From Odobenus rosmarus divergens (Eukaryota > Chordata > Mammalia > Carnivora > Odobenidae), in the NCBI RefSeq assembly GCF_000321225.1, contig NW_004450944.1, forward strand, positions 774,591 through 838,590: a stretch of 64,000 nucleotides of DNA, written 5' to 3'. Positions 34,441 through 45,125 of the stretch are shown one piece after another. The notes beneath the pieces were generated by a model. It searched no databases. It was not told where the DNA came from and worked only from the letters and a program-made list of their open reading frames with translations. Every line of letters begins with the position of its first letter. Within the stretch, counting starts at the first letter, position 1. Both the position numbers and the translations under genes were made by a program.

Positions 34441-35055
34441 TCCAAGTTGGAAGGTGACTATGTTCTCTATTTCCCCAGAGCTTCCAGATAATCAACAGGA
34501 CAGACAAGAGTGGAATATCCAGACAAGAGCTCCGCTGTCTCAGTGAGATAGAACTGGCTATACTTTTTACAGCAAAGGTTAAAGCATTCTATTTCTCTGT
34601 GTTCATCTAATATATGGTCAAGACTTTTGTTTGTGTGACCCAGTTCTGATAACAGGTCACCCATGTCTAACCCTTATGTGGGTGCCCTGTTTTCTGTTGC
34701 ATTCCCACCTCCAATTCTCCATGCTAACAGACTCATAAGAAGCCTAAGGCCTAGTGAGGCAAAAGTACTTTCCCAATGCCACCCAGGGCTCAGCCCAGAA
34801 ATGGACTTTCTGACACCTTGTATATTAGCCTATCTACCTGGTTAACCATTTGTCCCTGCTCTTCGACTGCTCTGGTTCTGTAAACTTGAAGAGGCTTTAC
34901 TCTAACAAAATTAAAGAATTCTTCTGACTGCAGAGATAGCAGTCCTAGTGCTCTCAGGTCAGGTGGTATCAAATGGAGATAAGATCACAACTGTATCCTG
35001 TGGATAGGCAGTCACAAACTGTCAATCGGCAATGCTAAATGCAAGTTGAAACCTT
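34441..35055. other. Single-copy DNA with a possible second MIR
   Basis: A weak reversed MIR-like stretch lies at about 34,735-34,850 (GCCTAGTGAGGCAAAAGTAC, CCCAATGCCACCCAGGGCTC). No gene seen. Confidence 0.35.
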
Positions 35056-35069
35056 AAGACAATAATTGA

Positions 35070-35268
35070 GGGGCACCTGGGTGGCTCAGTCGTTAAGCAT
35101 CTGCCTTCGGCTCAGGTCATGATCCCACGGTTCTGGGATCAAGCTCCCCATCGGGCTCCCTGCTCAGTGGGAAGACTGCTTCTCCCTCTCCCTCTGCCCC
35201 TGCTGCTCCCCCTGCTTGTGCTTGCTCTCTCTCTGTCAAATAAATAAATAAAATCTTAAAAAAAAAAA
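35070..35268 (+). mobile_element. SINEC (CAN-SINE), first of an adjacent pair
   Basis: Full-length, head GGGGCACCTGGGTGGCTCAG, tail AAATAAATAAAATCTT plus A-run. Imperfect target duplications: AAGACAATAATTGA at 35,056-35,069 and AAGACAATGATATGA from about 35,269. Confidence 0.94.
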
Positions 35269-35285
35269 AAGACAATGATATGATT

Positions 35286-35457
35286 GGGGCACCTGGGTGG
35301 CTCAGTCAGTTGAGCATCTGCCTATGATCTCAGGGTCCTGGGATCGAGCCCTGCATCGGGCTCCCTGCTCAGGGGCAACTCTGCTTCTCCCTCTCCCTCT
35401 GTGATCTCTCTCACTTTTGCTCTCTCAAATAAATAAAATCTTTTTAAAAAAACTAAT
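35286..35457 (+). mobile_element. SINEC, second of an adjacent pair
   Basis: Same strand, about 17 bp after the first copy. It lacks the CTTCGGCTCAGGTC piece after the head. Target duplications TGATATGATT at 35,276-35,285 and 35,458-35,467. Confidence 0.94.
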
Positions 35458-35467
35458 TGATATGATT

Positions 35468-36954
35468 AAGGTATGACTTTAGGAATGTCTTCATAAGTCT
35501 GGCCTATGAAGAAAAATCCTTTGGCTTAAAACTTTCTGAAGTTAGACCCAAGTGGGTTAGATAAAAGTATGTTTGAGATAAATGAATCTATTCCAACTTT
35601 TCCAAAACTGCATTCATATATTAAGACTCAACCTATCCACAAATACTCCATGCACATGCCACGGGCAAGGGGCCATGACCAACTTTTATATGTGTTTCCT
35701 GAGGCTGGAAGTATTGCCTGAAAAGCTTCTTAACCAAATGACACATTTGTCTTTTGTGATATCCAACTTGTCTGTATGTTAAATTGTGAAGATGAATCCA
35801 GGAGTGCAACAAGCCATACAAACCCCCAAATTGATGGCCTATTACTTCCCCAAAGGAAGATGCTACAGCAACTTTCATCTTCCTCCAAAAGACACAGTTG
35901 TTGGAGCAGATGCTGACCACGGGCACGCAAGGTGCCTTGCTCGGGGGTGACTAATCAATTTCCCAGAGGACTCTGTGGGGTAGTGAGCTCCAGAGGAAAT
36001 AGATGGCAATGAATCACAGTGCTCAGGAGTGGAAAATATAATATGATTCACATTAACTAAAAGAAAAGGTTGAGGGAGAAAAAAAAAACAACTAAAAATT
36101 AAAACCACACACACACACACACACACACATTCAAACATCAGCAAATACCACACTGAGCATGTCAGCGTAACTTCTGCTTTTTCAAAGTCCAAAGAAGGAA
36201 AAAGAGGGCAGATTCTCAATACAAAGCCTAATAAATCTACATTTTTATCGAAGTATTTTATTGAAGAAATGAATTATTCTTAGTGGACTTGATATTTGTT
36301 GTAAGAAAAAAGGAGCCAATATATTATTTTTCATTCAATCTCATATAGTCCTGTCTAAAGGAAAGATGTCTAAACCTTCTTTAATTTTTGTTAAATACTA
36401 TCATACTTTAAGATGTTAGCTTTTGCTTAAAGTACACTTTATCTTTGTAGATAAAATTCCTGCCTCATTACTATAACATTCTCTGAAGCAGCATTATTTA
36501 ACTTTTCAGTAATGAGTTGCCTAGGAATGCAAAATAAGGGAATGGAAGTTGGGCTCCCCAAAAATCTAATCAATAAGCAAGTAAAAAACAAACAACAACA
36601 ACTAACAAAAAAAACAAGCCTATATATATTGGGATCAATCACTTTGAAATAATAGAAATTACTGGAAGCAATGAGTAGAGCCAGAGAGCTTAGACTTAAA
36701 GTACAAGCCATGTGGCCACAAATTTTGAGTTTCTCTGCCGGTGCTTAACTAGATAAATATGAACGTGAATTGGTTAGTTACAAGAAAACATGACCAAGGT
36801 TACAAAATATAAAATGAAGTTCATATTTGGATAAGATTTGGTTTATTCCAGCACCAGAGATGGCCAAATGGATTTTGAAATCGGCATGGACCAGAAATTG
36901 AATGACTTGACAGTGTGGGGCTGGAAGGTTTTGGGTGGGTGTCTGGATGGGGGG
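35468..36954. other. Single-copy DNA with a (CA)n tract
   Basis: No gene or repeat recognised apart from the CA tract. Open frames of 62-114 codons on the minus strand have no recognisable content. Confidence 0.35.
36106..36129 (+). repeat. (CA)12 microsatellite
   Basis: Twelve uninterrupted CA units after an A-rich stretch. Confidence 0.92.
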
Positions 36955-37490
36955 TTGTGTGACCACACTATTATTGAGTAAGGGACAGGACGGGCTAGGT
37001 AGGGAGAGAGATAGGGGGCTATGTGATCAGGCCCACAGAAATCCCAAAACTGAGGAGGTGTATAGAAACCAGAGATAAGGGAACACACCAGACCACCATG
37101 CCCTAGGTGTCCGGGGGGGGGGTGTCTTTTTTTATGACAGTCACCTGTGACCAACAAAAAATAACCAGACCCTAAAAAGAAGTAACCCATTAAAGATGTT
37201 ATCACTCATCCTTAATCAATGGTGTCACCAGTAGAGAAGTCAAAAAGATTTAAGTTCCCTGGTTAGCTTTCTATAAATGACTAATGCTAAAAGCCCTCAG
37301 TGGCAACCCTGTTGGGACCCTTCTCACTCCTGAGGGCATTTTATGTATCCTTGCTTGATAAAACTCTATCACTTTATTCATTCTTCCTTTTTCAGCGAGA
37401 TTCATTCCTCGACTGCATGAGACAAGAACCTCGTTCTCCCGCTTCATTATCTCGAGCGGTTGCTATGATCTAAGTGGTGATGTTACAAAA
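36955..37490 (+). mobile_element. Probable class I ERV (gammaretrovirus-like) solo LTR
   Basis: The 3' half has LTR architecture: a TATA box (TATAAA, 37,272-37,277), GCCCTCAGTGGCAACCCTG, TTGGGACCCTTCTCACTCC, a GATAAA poly(A)-signal-like hexamer (37,358-37,363), TTCAGCGAGATTCATTCCTC and GAGACAAGAACC. Such U3-R-U5 wording is typical of gammaretrovirus-like LTRs in carnivores and other mammals. The 5' end near TGTGACCACACTATT and the 3' end are approximate. A run of nine or more G sits near 37,113. No gag, pol or env flanks it. Confidence 0.55.
37272..37363 (+). promoter_or_regulatory. LTR TATA box and poly(A)-signal-like hexamer
   Basis: TATAAA at 37,272-37,277 and GATAAA at 37,358-37,363 are spaced as expected for the U3 promoter and the R-region processing signal of a gammaretroviral LTR. 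Activity is not implied. Confidence 0.35.
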
Positions 37491-38384
37491 TAAAATGTTA
37501 CGCCTTTCAGAAGTGGCACCAATCAGTGAAAAGGCAGAGTTGGGCCTATGGAGCCCTGAGATTTGGGAAGAGCGGAAAGGAAGGAAGGAGGAGCCAGCAA
37601 TGTGATCACCCCCACATCCCATACCCACAGGCATCTGCTCCAGGGAGCTGGGCCTCCAGCAAACAGCCTCGGTCAAGCCTTCAAATGCTTTATCGTTGTC
37701 TGAATTTTCCAACTTTGGGAGTTTTCTTGGGCCAAGGTAACTAAGTGACGGACATCTCCACTTTATGTTGTGTTGTCTGAACTCCTAGACACACGTTTAC
37801 ACTCCCATTGGTCAGTAAAAACAAAATAAAACAATGTCAGAAACAGCATTTTGAGCTCAGCTGTTTTGGTCCCCGCCTCTTTCATTAATGCCACCATTTT
37901 CTATTTTGACCTACTTGGCAAAATTTACCATTTACCAAGACTTTTTTTAGGGATCATTCATCATTTCCAATTACCCATCAGGAAGGCATTTTATAAACAC
38001 GTCTGGTTTTCTGTAATTTATTTATCTTGTATTTCCAAATATCAAAATTCCTAACATGCAGAAACCACACCCCCAGATAATAAAGGCTATGTGTTATTTT
38101 CCAATTGACTTTTTTCAACATTTTTTGGTCATAAAACGAGGATACAAGTGATCTGATTAACCATGCAGACATTCAAATCTATTGTTTTTCTGTAAATTTA
38201 GAATAACCTTTTTATTACAAAAGCAACCTGAGTTTGTTATAGGAAAATTCTAAAATAAATTCTAAAATAAATAAATAAATTTAAATGATTAGCTCTATTA
38301 ATCCTTTGTAGTACACCCTTCCAGAATTTTTATAAAACCATCTGTCTCCTACCTCCTTATTGTATTTTTCATTTTGTAATGTTG
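37491..38384. other. Single-copy AT-rich DNA, no gene seen
   Basis: A faint antisense L1M-like patch may exist at 38,190-38,380 (GTAGTACACCCTTCCAG). Otherwise unremarkable. Confidence 0.3.
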
Positions 38385-38780
38385 ATTATAACCTGACATG
38401 TTGCGTATTGACTTGCTTGATTATGTATTGTCTAATTCTCCCACTAGGGTAGGAGTCTCCTGGGGAAGCACTTTGTCAGGCTGATCCTGGCCTCACAAAG
38501 TGTCTGATACATAGTAGGATTTCCTTTTTTTTTTTTAATATTTTATTTATTTATTTGACAGAGAGAGACACAGCGAGAGAGGGAACACAAGCAGGGGGAG
38601 TAGGAGAGGGAGAAGCAGGCTTCCCACGGAGCAGGGAGCCCCACGCGGGGCTCAATCGCAGGACCCCGGGACCACGACCTGAGCCGAAGGCAGATGCTTA
38701 ACGACTGAGCCACTCAGGCGCCCCCATAGTAGGATTTCCTAAAGATACAATGGATGAATGAAAGAATGAACAGTTGGTAC
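38385..38780 (+). mobile_element. L2-like 3' end, split by a SINE
   Basis: Left: TAGGAGTCTCCTGGGGAAGCACTTTGTC, GTGTCTGATACATAGTAGG. Right (from 38,741): AATGGATGAATGAAAGAATGAA. Joined, they read like the L2 3' end (...CTAGCACAGTGCCTGGCACATAGTAGG...AATGAATGAATGAA). Confidence 0.5.
38526..38724 (-). mobile_element. SINEC (CAN-SINE), reverse, younger type
   Basis: Reversed copy with the GACAGAGAGAGACACAGCGAG and GGAACACAAGCAGGGGGAG blocks of the younger arctoid subtype. Exact 16-bp target duplications CATAGTAGGATTTCCT at 38,510-38,525 and 38,725-38,740. Confidence 0.96.
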
Positions 38781-38843
38781 ACACTGACTATTTGAAAAAT
38801 TAAAAGCCAGTAAGTACAAGCCAACCTGCTGAAAGTCAAGGAG

Positions 38844-39227
38844 ATGGCAGGTGGACTGAAACATTTTTCTGTTCCATCGCATTGTTCTTTACTCCATCTA
38901 CTATTAGGTAACTGGCCCATTAATTTCTGTTCAGACTCAATAAATTTACGGGCCTATATCTGGTTCACTTTCATTATGGGAGAAATTGTAGAAGTAACGG
39001 GTTTGGTGGGAAGTGAAAGAGAGGCAACTCCACAGACGCACATGCTTGTGCGCAATCAAGGTCGGTGTGGAGGGGGTGTGAGGGAAGCGCCGCTGGGGAA
39101 CACGCAAGCGCCCGTGCCCATAAGCGGACCGGCTCTGCTCACCCCTCCGCTCCCAGGGTCCCGCTCTACACCGGAAGGCAGACACATAGCAAGTGCCTCT
39201 TACCCAAACGCGGGGGGAAAAGGCTGA
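38844..39227 (+). other. ATG-started open frame (127 codons) across a CpG cluster
   Basis: ATG in a favourable context (GAGATGG) opens 127 codons ending at TGA. The product would be basic and Gly/Pro-rich in its second half, with a hydrophobic stretch around residues 38-45. No family recognised. Frames on the other strand (38,946-39,185) and in +3 (39,065-39,409) are also open, as expected where GC is high. It could be a chance frame, a lncRNA exon or a small orphan ORF. I do not call it a gene. Confidence 0.12.
38995..39225. promoter_or_regulatory. Small single-copy CpG cluster
   Basis: About 16 CpGs in 230 bp (CACGCAAGCGCCCGTG, AAGCGGACCGG, CTCCGCTCCC, AACGCGGGG) in an otherwise CpG-poor region. 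It is not part of a recognised repeat, unlike the L1 5' UTR. It is smaller than standard CpG-island criteria. It could be a minor promoter or enhancer, or the relic of one. Confidence 0.35.
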
Positions 39228-39239
39228 GAAAGCTGGGTA

Positions 39240-39624
39240 ACTTCTGTAGGGACGGAAGAAAGAAAGATAATAATAAGCCTTTTCATGTTTTTCCTTTATC
39301 TAACATCCGGATATTTTTAAGTCACCAATTTCCCATTACAGAAAAAAAAGTTGTCAAGGAAGTATGTCTTGATTTAATAACGATCCATTGTGTCTTTACC
39401 AGACAATGACTCTTTCTGGCAGAAGACTGAAAATCTGATCTCTCCCTTCCTTTTAATTCTTTTACTGAGGATGAAACACCATGAAACAATTCCTGAGGGT
39501 ACCATTCTGATGGGGCGTGGGGACACTGATGGGGGCTAGGATTTTTCTTTTTTAAACTTTCTATTTGGAAAAAATGTTGACCTTACAGAAAAAAATTACA
39601 ATAGTCCAAGCCCTTTTTAATCAA
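39240..39624. other. Single-copy spacer
   Basis: AT-rich; nothing recognised. Confidence 0.35.
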
Positions 39625-40340
39625 TAAGAAAAGAAACAAAAATGAGAAAAGATTTGAAGAGACATTTCCCCCAAGAAGATTTGTGAGTGGCATATAAGCA
39701 CATGAAAAGATGCTGGACATCATTAGTCATTAAGAAATGCTAAACCAGAGATAAGATGCCTCTAGGCTTCTATCAGAATGATTAATGTCAGAAAGACTGA
39801 TGCTACCAGTTGTTGGAGAGGATATGAAGAAACAGGACCTTTCATTCAGTTTTGGGGGGAATGTAATAAAATGGTATAGTCTCTTTGAAAACAGTGTGGC
39901 GTTCCTTAAAAAACTAAACATATACTTACCATATGCCCCAGAAATTTCGCTGGTTAAGTACCTACCCAAGAGAAATTAAAATATATGTCCACATAAAGAC
40001 TACGTGTGGATGTTCCGAAGCAGCATTATTTGGAATAATAAAACTAAAAACAAACCAAATTTCTATCAACTGTAGGACAGATAAACAAAAAGTGACATAT
40101 CCATACAATGAAATACTATTGTACAGCAAAAAGGGAACAAACTGTTGACATATGCTATGATGTGAATAATTTCAATAACACCCATGCTGAGTGAAAGTCA
40201 GACACAAAAGTCTACCTATTGTATGATTCCATTTATATGAAATTTCTAGAAAACTATATATCTACCCACTCATACTTGTATCCTTAAAATGGGTGAATTT
40301 TAGGACATGTAAATTATAAACCAATAAAAGTGTCTGCATA
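39625..40340 (+). mobile_element. Old L1M 3' fragment
   Basis: GCACATGAAAAGATGCTGGACATCATTAGTC, GTTGGAGAGGATATGAAG, CTACCCAAGAGAAATTAAAATATATGTCCAC, TATCCATACAATGAAATACTATT and GTATGATTCCATTTATATGAAATTTC follow the ORF2 C-terminal/3' UTR order. All frames are broken. Confidence 0.8.
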
Positions 40341-41984
40341 AAAAAAATCCAGCATATTCTACATATTGTTCTGCACTCTGCTCTTGAATAGAGTTTCATA
40401 TCATCTCATTAGCTCTCCCTCTTTTGTTCATGGTCGTATAATGTTTCATTGTATGGCTGTGCCAAGATATAAATAAATTAAATAGCCAAGCAAAGGAATA
40501 CTCATCTTTCCCCATTCAGTCCAAAGTCCTTCAAGGTATTTAGCTTCTGCTGTGCTCCATTTCAAAAGCCACAAATTCTCTCCTTCCATTCCCGAAAATC
40601 TCTGGCATGCCCCATAGCAGATGCTAATGGTGCCTCACCAGGTCCCCTCAAGCACTTACCATCCTCTTAACAAGTCTCGAGTTTCCACAGCAAGTACCGG
40701 TGGTACTCTTTCTGAAGACTCTGTCAGCAGCATACTTGACTTATCCATGGGTGGACCAGAAGACCAGAGAGTTACTGCCCCTTGAAATGGTCCTCACCAA
40801 CGATGGATGGGAGTCAGTGGATAAAATACCCCAGCGACCTTGGTGAAGCAACTGAGTTGAGGTTGAATCATCTCCCAGAGCTCCCCCGAAGGACAGAGCC
40901 CCACTTGCCCATGGTGGTAATCTGCCCATTAACACAACTGTTTTCCTTTCCCTGTCTCATTTACCCACTGTCCCCACCATCCTTCCCACCAAGAAGTGAC
41001 ACTTGGTTATTGGCTCACACTTCTGGTACTTTCTGCTTCACCCTTGTGCATTTATAAAGACAGAAGTGAACCACTAAGCTCACAGGCATTTTGATTTAGT
41101 ATTAATGGGGCATATGATTTCATTAATGCGTTAATTAGAATGCTCTAACAGGACAAAGTAAGGTGCCATGGTTAAGACGTTAGCATCAAGGTCTGTGTTC
41201 ACTTGCTTGCTTGCTCGGCCAGTATGTGGACACAGTATAAATAACTTACGAGTGTTTGCAAAGACGTTTAATCGTTCAAGGCTTAGATTTTTTCCGCAGA
41301 CCTTCTTTACGGGGCCAATGACACAACAGTCAAGCCACCCTGAGCATATGCTTTACGACTTATAACTCACAAAAAGCATAAAATGGCAAGTCTTTTCCAT
41401 GCTAACTTGGAAAAAAAGTTCTGTAGATTTATGGCTGCAAATTCCAACCAAATAAAAGCTCTGCCTCTTCTTCTTCCAGCCAAATTGTCGACATGCCAGA
41501 AAGAGAGCCAAGGTACTGAGAAAAGCAGAGAAATGAGATTTTTACAGGAGTCCAGGCTTCTCCCAAAATGTAGGAAAATACACACATCAATATAACTGAC
41601 AATTCATTCCACTTGCTGCTGTTATTTCACTCTGAGCTTGAGCAACTGGTAGGGGCAGATGCCAAGTTGCACCATTTGAGGCAGCTGCCCAGGTGGTAAC
41701 CAGTTGTAACTGGGACAGAAGAGCTCAACAACTCCAGACACCTTGTGAGTCCATGATGAGCAGTCACGGTGTGAGATAAGGCAACAATCCCCAGCTGAGG
41801 TCTGAGACAGCAAAGAGGTTTCTGGAACCCGAGGGTGCGCAGCTTTTAATAACCATCTCCCATTAATAACAAATTAGAATATCGTTAAAGATTTGGGATT
41901 TTGCCCAAAGTGATAACGAAGACTGGCAGTGGTAAAACTTTTAAATTTCACGTTGTATTTGCACAGTTTAGCAGCCGGCAGAGT
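40341..41984. other. Single-copy DNA, no gene seen
   Basis: 40,350-40,480 may hold an antisense L1M remnant (ATAATGTTTCATTGTATGGC). TAATTA-type motifs occur near 41,100-41,150. Open frames of 60-91 codons are unremarkable. Confidence 0.3.
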
Positions 41985-42425
41985 GCCTTATTGATTCTAA
42001 GCCAAGGCCCGCAGTAGAAACTTCCCCAGTGAAGGCAGAATGTACCTCCCTGCCTCTTAACTTGGGTTTGGCCATGTCACTTCCTTTACTCAATAAGATA
42101 ATACAGAAATCTCCGTTAAGAGGCCTCTTGGGTTTCCACTCGCACCCCTGTGCCTCTGTCATGGTCATAAGAAGAGCCTTCTTTGGGTAGCAACTGCCCA
42201 GAAGCCTGACTTAGAATGCACTCAGATGGAGCTGGCCCGAGCCCATATCTCAGCCAAGAGAAGCCAACCCTAGCTGGACGTATGCCGGAAGCAGAGCCAT
42301 CCAGCTGAGCTCAACCCAGATCAGCCAAACCCCAGCCAACCTTTAGTTGCATGAGCTAAATAAATGCTCAGTGTTAATTTTCCACTGAGTTTGGGGGTGG
42401 TATGCTGTGCAGCGACAGCCGAGGC
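41985..42425 (+). repeat. Unassigned mammalian repeat A (AATAAATG...GAGTTTGGGGGTGG end)
   Basis: Ends with GCATGAGCTAAATAAATGCTCAGTGTTAATTTTCCACTGAGTTTGGGGGTGGTATGC. Upstream lie GGCCATGTCACTTCC and AGCTGAGCTCAACCCAG. A second member lies at 44,775-45,125. I recognise the type as a common ancient mammalian repeat but cannot name it. Confidence 0.4.
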
Positions 42426-42754
42426 AGAGAACAAAGGGGAAGTACAGGAAATCAAGGGGAATAATGCACAAGAGCTTTTCCCTGCTTCTTTCCCTGGACA
42501 AATGGGTGGCAACAGACAGGATTACAATGAGGAAGTCTGCAACTGCTTTAAAAAGATTCCCATGATTTCTCCAAGAATACCCCAGCTTCCGTGTCCCTTG
42601 GTGGGATAATTCCAAGATGTATCCTACACCATCTGTCACAGATCTCCAGTGGGATTGAGCCCCAGCTACCTACTGTCACCTGCTCATGGTCACATCCTGA
42701 TGGCCTCCCCACTTCCCAACCCCACCCCCTCCTTCATTGTGTGTCTACGTGTCA
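42426..42754. other. Single-copy spacer
   Basis: Nothing recognised. Open frames continue into the neighbouring SINE by chance. Confidence 0.35.
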
Positions 42755-42770
42755 CTGCACAAAAATTCTT

Positions 42771-42970
42771 TTTTTTTTTTACGATTTTATTTATTTATTT
42801 GACAGAGAGAGAGAGACAGCGAGAGAGGGAACACAAGCAGGGGGAGTGGGAAAGAGAAAAGCAGGCTTCCCGCCGAGCAGGGAGCCCGATGCGGGGCTCG
42901 ATCCCAGGACCCTGAGATCATGACCTGAGCCGAAGGCAGTCGCTTAACCAAATGAGCCACCCAGGCGCCC
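42771..42970 (-). mobile_element. SINEC (CAN-SINE), reverse, younger type
   Basis: Reversed copy of the GACAGAGAGAGAGAGACAGC / GGAACACAAGCAGGGGGAG subtype, ending GAGCCACCCAGGCGCCC. Target duplications CTGCACAAAAATTCTT and CTGCACACAAATTCTT at 42,755-42,770 and 42,971-42,986 differ at one base. Confidence 0.96.
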
Positions 42971-43084
42971 CTGCACACAAATTCTTGACCCAAGCCAAGA
43001 TACGGCCCATTTTTACAAATAAAAGCTAACACTCATCGAGCCCTCGAATGTACCAGACACCATGACACACAGATGATTTCAGTG

Positions 43085-43215
43085 CTCTCCATTTTCTCAT
43101 CTGTAAAATGGGGACAAAGACAGGGCCTCACTACCTCTCAGGGCCATGTGAGGAAAGAATGGGTGACGTACCTAGAACAGGACCTGACTCATCGCAAGCC
43201 TTAAAGCAATGCTAC
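43085..43215 (+). mobile_element. MIR SINE fragment
   Basis: CCATTTTCTCATCTGTAAAATGGGGACAAAG, CCATGTGAGGAAAGAATGGG and CTAGAACAGGACCTGACTCATCG follow the MIR core and 3' half. Confidence 0.65.
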
Positions 43216-44029
43216 TATTTCCAACAAGACTCACTTATCCTATTACTATCAGGCTTCGAAGCCGCATCTGCATGTTGGAAAGAACCAGTAGAACTGAGGA
43301 AAACACAGAGGGAAAAAGAAGAATGACAGGAAAAGAGAGAAATTCTTCATGAAATTACTTTAAAATTCCCAGCCAGTGGATGGCAGCACTAGCCTTTAAC
43401 TAAACAGTGAGCAAGGAGAGCAACAGGAAAAACAAGCATTCTCCGCTATATTTAATTAGTGAGATTCTGTTGCATGGAAAAAGGAGAAGCCTGAGAACCG
43501 GAGAACATCAGAGAGGCGTCCAGCGAAAGACACCAGTCTGGCTGTGCTCCTCCGTGTGCGTGGTTAATTAAGGCATGGGAGGTATTTTCAGCAGAGCTGT
43601 GTCAGATGGGCCCAGTAGTGGCCTGAGGATTTTGGTCTGGTGAGCAGAGGCGTAGGCTTGCTCTAGACCCTGCCAGAGCAGGGTACTGGGTACTGTGAAA
43701 TAGGGTACTCAAACCCAGCCTCTGGGGCCTCAGGACTCAGCCAGGAGGAGGAGATGGATCACCCAGTTGGGACTGAAAATAACCCATCCCTGCTTACCCA
43801 GGGGAAGCTGGAGGTCTTCCCAAAGGTAGCTGCTTACTTGCTGCTTGCCAGATTCTCCGCTGGTGATGACATCCCACCAGCGCTACCCTTCCATAGCATG
43901 CTCCTCAGTCCAGGATCCAAATGGAGGCCAGGGAAAGGGGAGGGAGTAAACCCCAAGTGTTCTGATCACACCTGTACGAGGGCCGCCATTTTTGTAAAAC
44001 CCACAGGCCACATCGGCATGGCGGGGTTC
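43216..44029. other. Single-copy DNA, no gene seen
   Basis: Moderate GC. TTTAATTAGTGAG (43,450) and GTTAATTAAGGC (43,563) are homeodomain-type AT motifs without further support. No repeat recognised. Confidence 0.3.
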
Positions 44030-44230
44030 AGGCAAGTACACCATGGAAGCCATCACACAACTGGACTTTGAACCCCATCTTTGCCAATGCCCAACTGTGA
44101 TCGTGAGGGCAAGTTACTTGACCTCTTAGCACTCAGTTTCCCCATCTGTAAAGTGAGGATAATAATGATCCCACCCTTACAGGGCTGTTGTGATGATGAA
44201 TGTGACCGTGAACGTGGTGGTAGTTTCACG
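44030..44230 (+). mobile_element. MIR SINE
   Basis: GGACTTTGAACCCCATCTTTGCC, GGCAAGTTACTTGACCTC, CTCAGTTTCCCCATCTGTAAAG and AGGGCTGTTGTGATGATGAATG: one of the best-preserved MIRs here. Confidence 0.8.
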
Positions 44231-44774
44231 AGGCCAAGTGTTCGTAGCTGAAGCCTTCCTGAGATCCCATGAGAACAAAGCCATTCGGGAGACAGACCAT
44301 TTAACCCTTTCCCTCCCTCTCTGCTGGCTCTCCCAAGTGAGACTTGAGAGAGCCACACTTTCATCACCTGCTACTCCCCCCACCACCACTGACAATGGGA
44401 GGAAAGAGAACAGCAAAAGCAGAGTCTTTCCTACCAACTACGCCCCCTGTGCTCTGCCGCACCCCTCCCTCTCAATCCCCCTTCCACAGAGTTAGGCGGG
44501 AGGGGAAAGGGGAAAATGGCTGGTGGCTCTTCTATTCTGTATCCATCTGAGCTTCTTCCTGCTGTCCTCTCTTCTCAGCCCAGGGCCATTTTTCTCGTAA
44601 GTTACCAGCCATGCACGTGGTTTCCTTTCATTCTATATCGTAATGTTGTTAATTCCCTTGGTACAATATTGGCACTTCATGTGGTGTTGTGGGTTGCACA
44701 GACGACCACAGTTCTCCACTCTTCCTACATGCCTGCCTTTTGCAAGGCAGCTTTGCAGTTCCTCCCATCAGGGG
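44231..44774. other. Single-copy DNA, no gene seen
   Basis: Overlapping open frames of 68-105 codons on both strands lack recognisable domains. Confidence 0.3.
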
Positions 44775-45125
44775 CTGGGGTCGATTTCTTTTCTCTTGAG
44801 TCTGGACTGGCCAATAGAATCTGGCAGATGTGACCCTGTGTCATTTCAAGCCCTAGCCTCAAGAAGCCAGGTGTGTTCACTCTCTTGGAGCCCCAACCTG
44901 TGGGGGGATGAGAGACACGCAGAACAGAGGTGAGCCCTCCCAGGCGAGGCTGCCATCGCCAACCTGGTAGCTAACTGAAGATACATGTGTCAGCCCTGCT
45001 GGGCCAGCCAGATCAGCGGAGTCCAGCCCAAACCATTTAACCTGCAGAATCCTAAACCAAATAAATGGCTATTATTTTAAGCTACTATGTTCTGGGGATG
45101 GTTTTTTTAAGGCAACAAAAGCTAA
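44775..45125 (+). repeat. Unassigned mammalian repeat A, second copy
   Basis: GGACTGGCCAATAGAATCTGGC at the start, GAGTCCAGCCCAAACC inside, and the end AACCAAATAAATGGCTATTATTTTAAGCTACTATGTTCTGGGGATGG. The end structure matches the copy at 41,985-42,425. Confidence 0.45.

Noticed and set aside
42591..42923. 110-codon frame ending in the SINE at 42.77 kb
   Set aside because: Its second half is reversed SINE sequence, and matching shadow frames occur at other SINEs.
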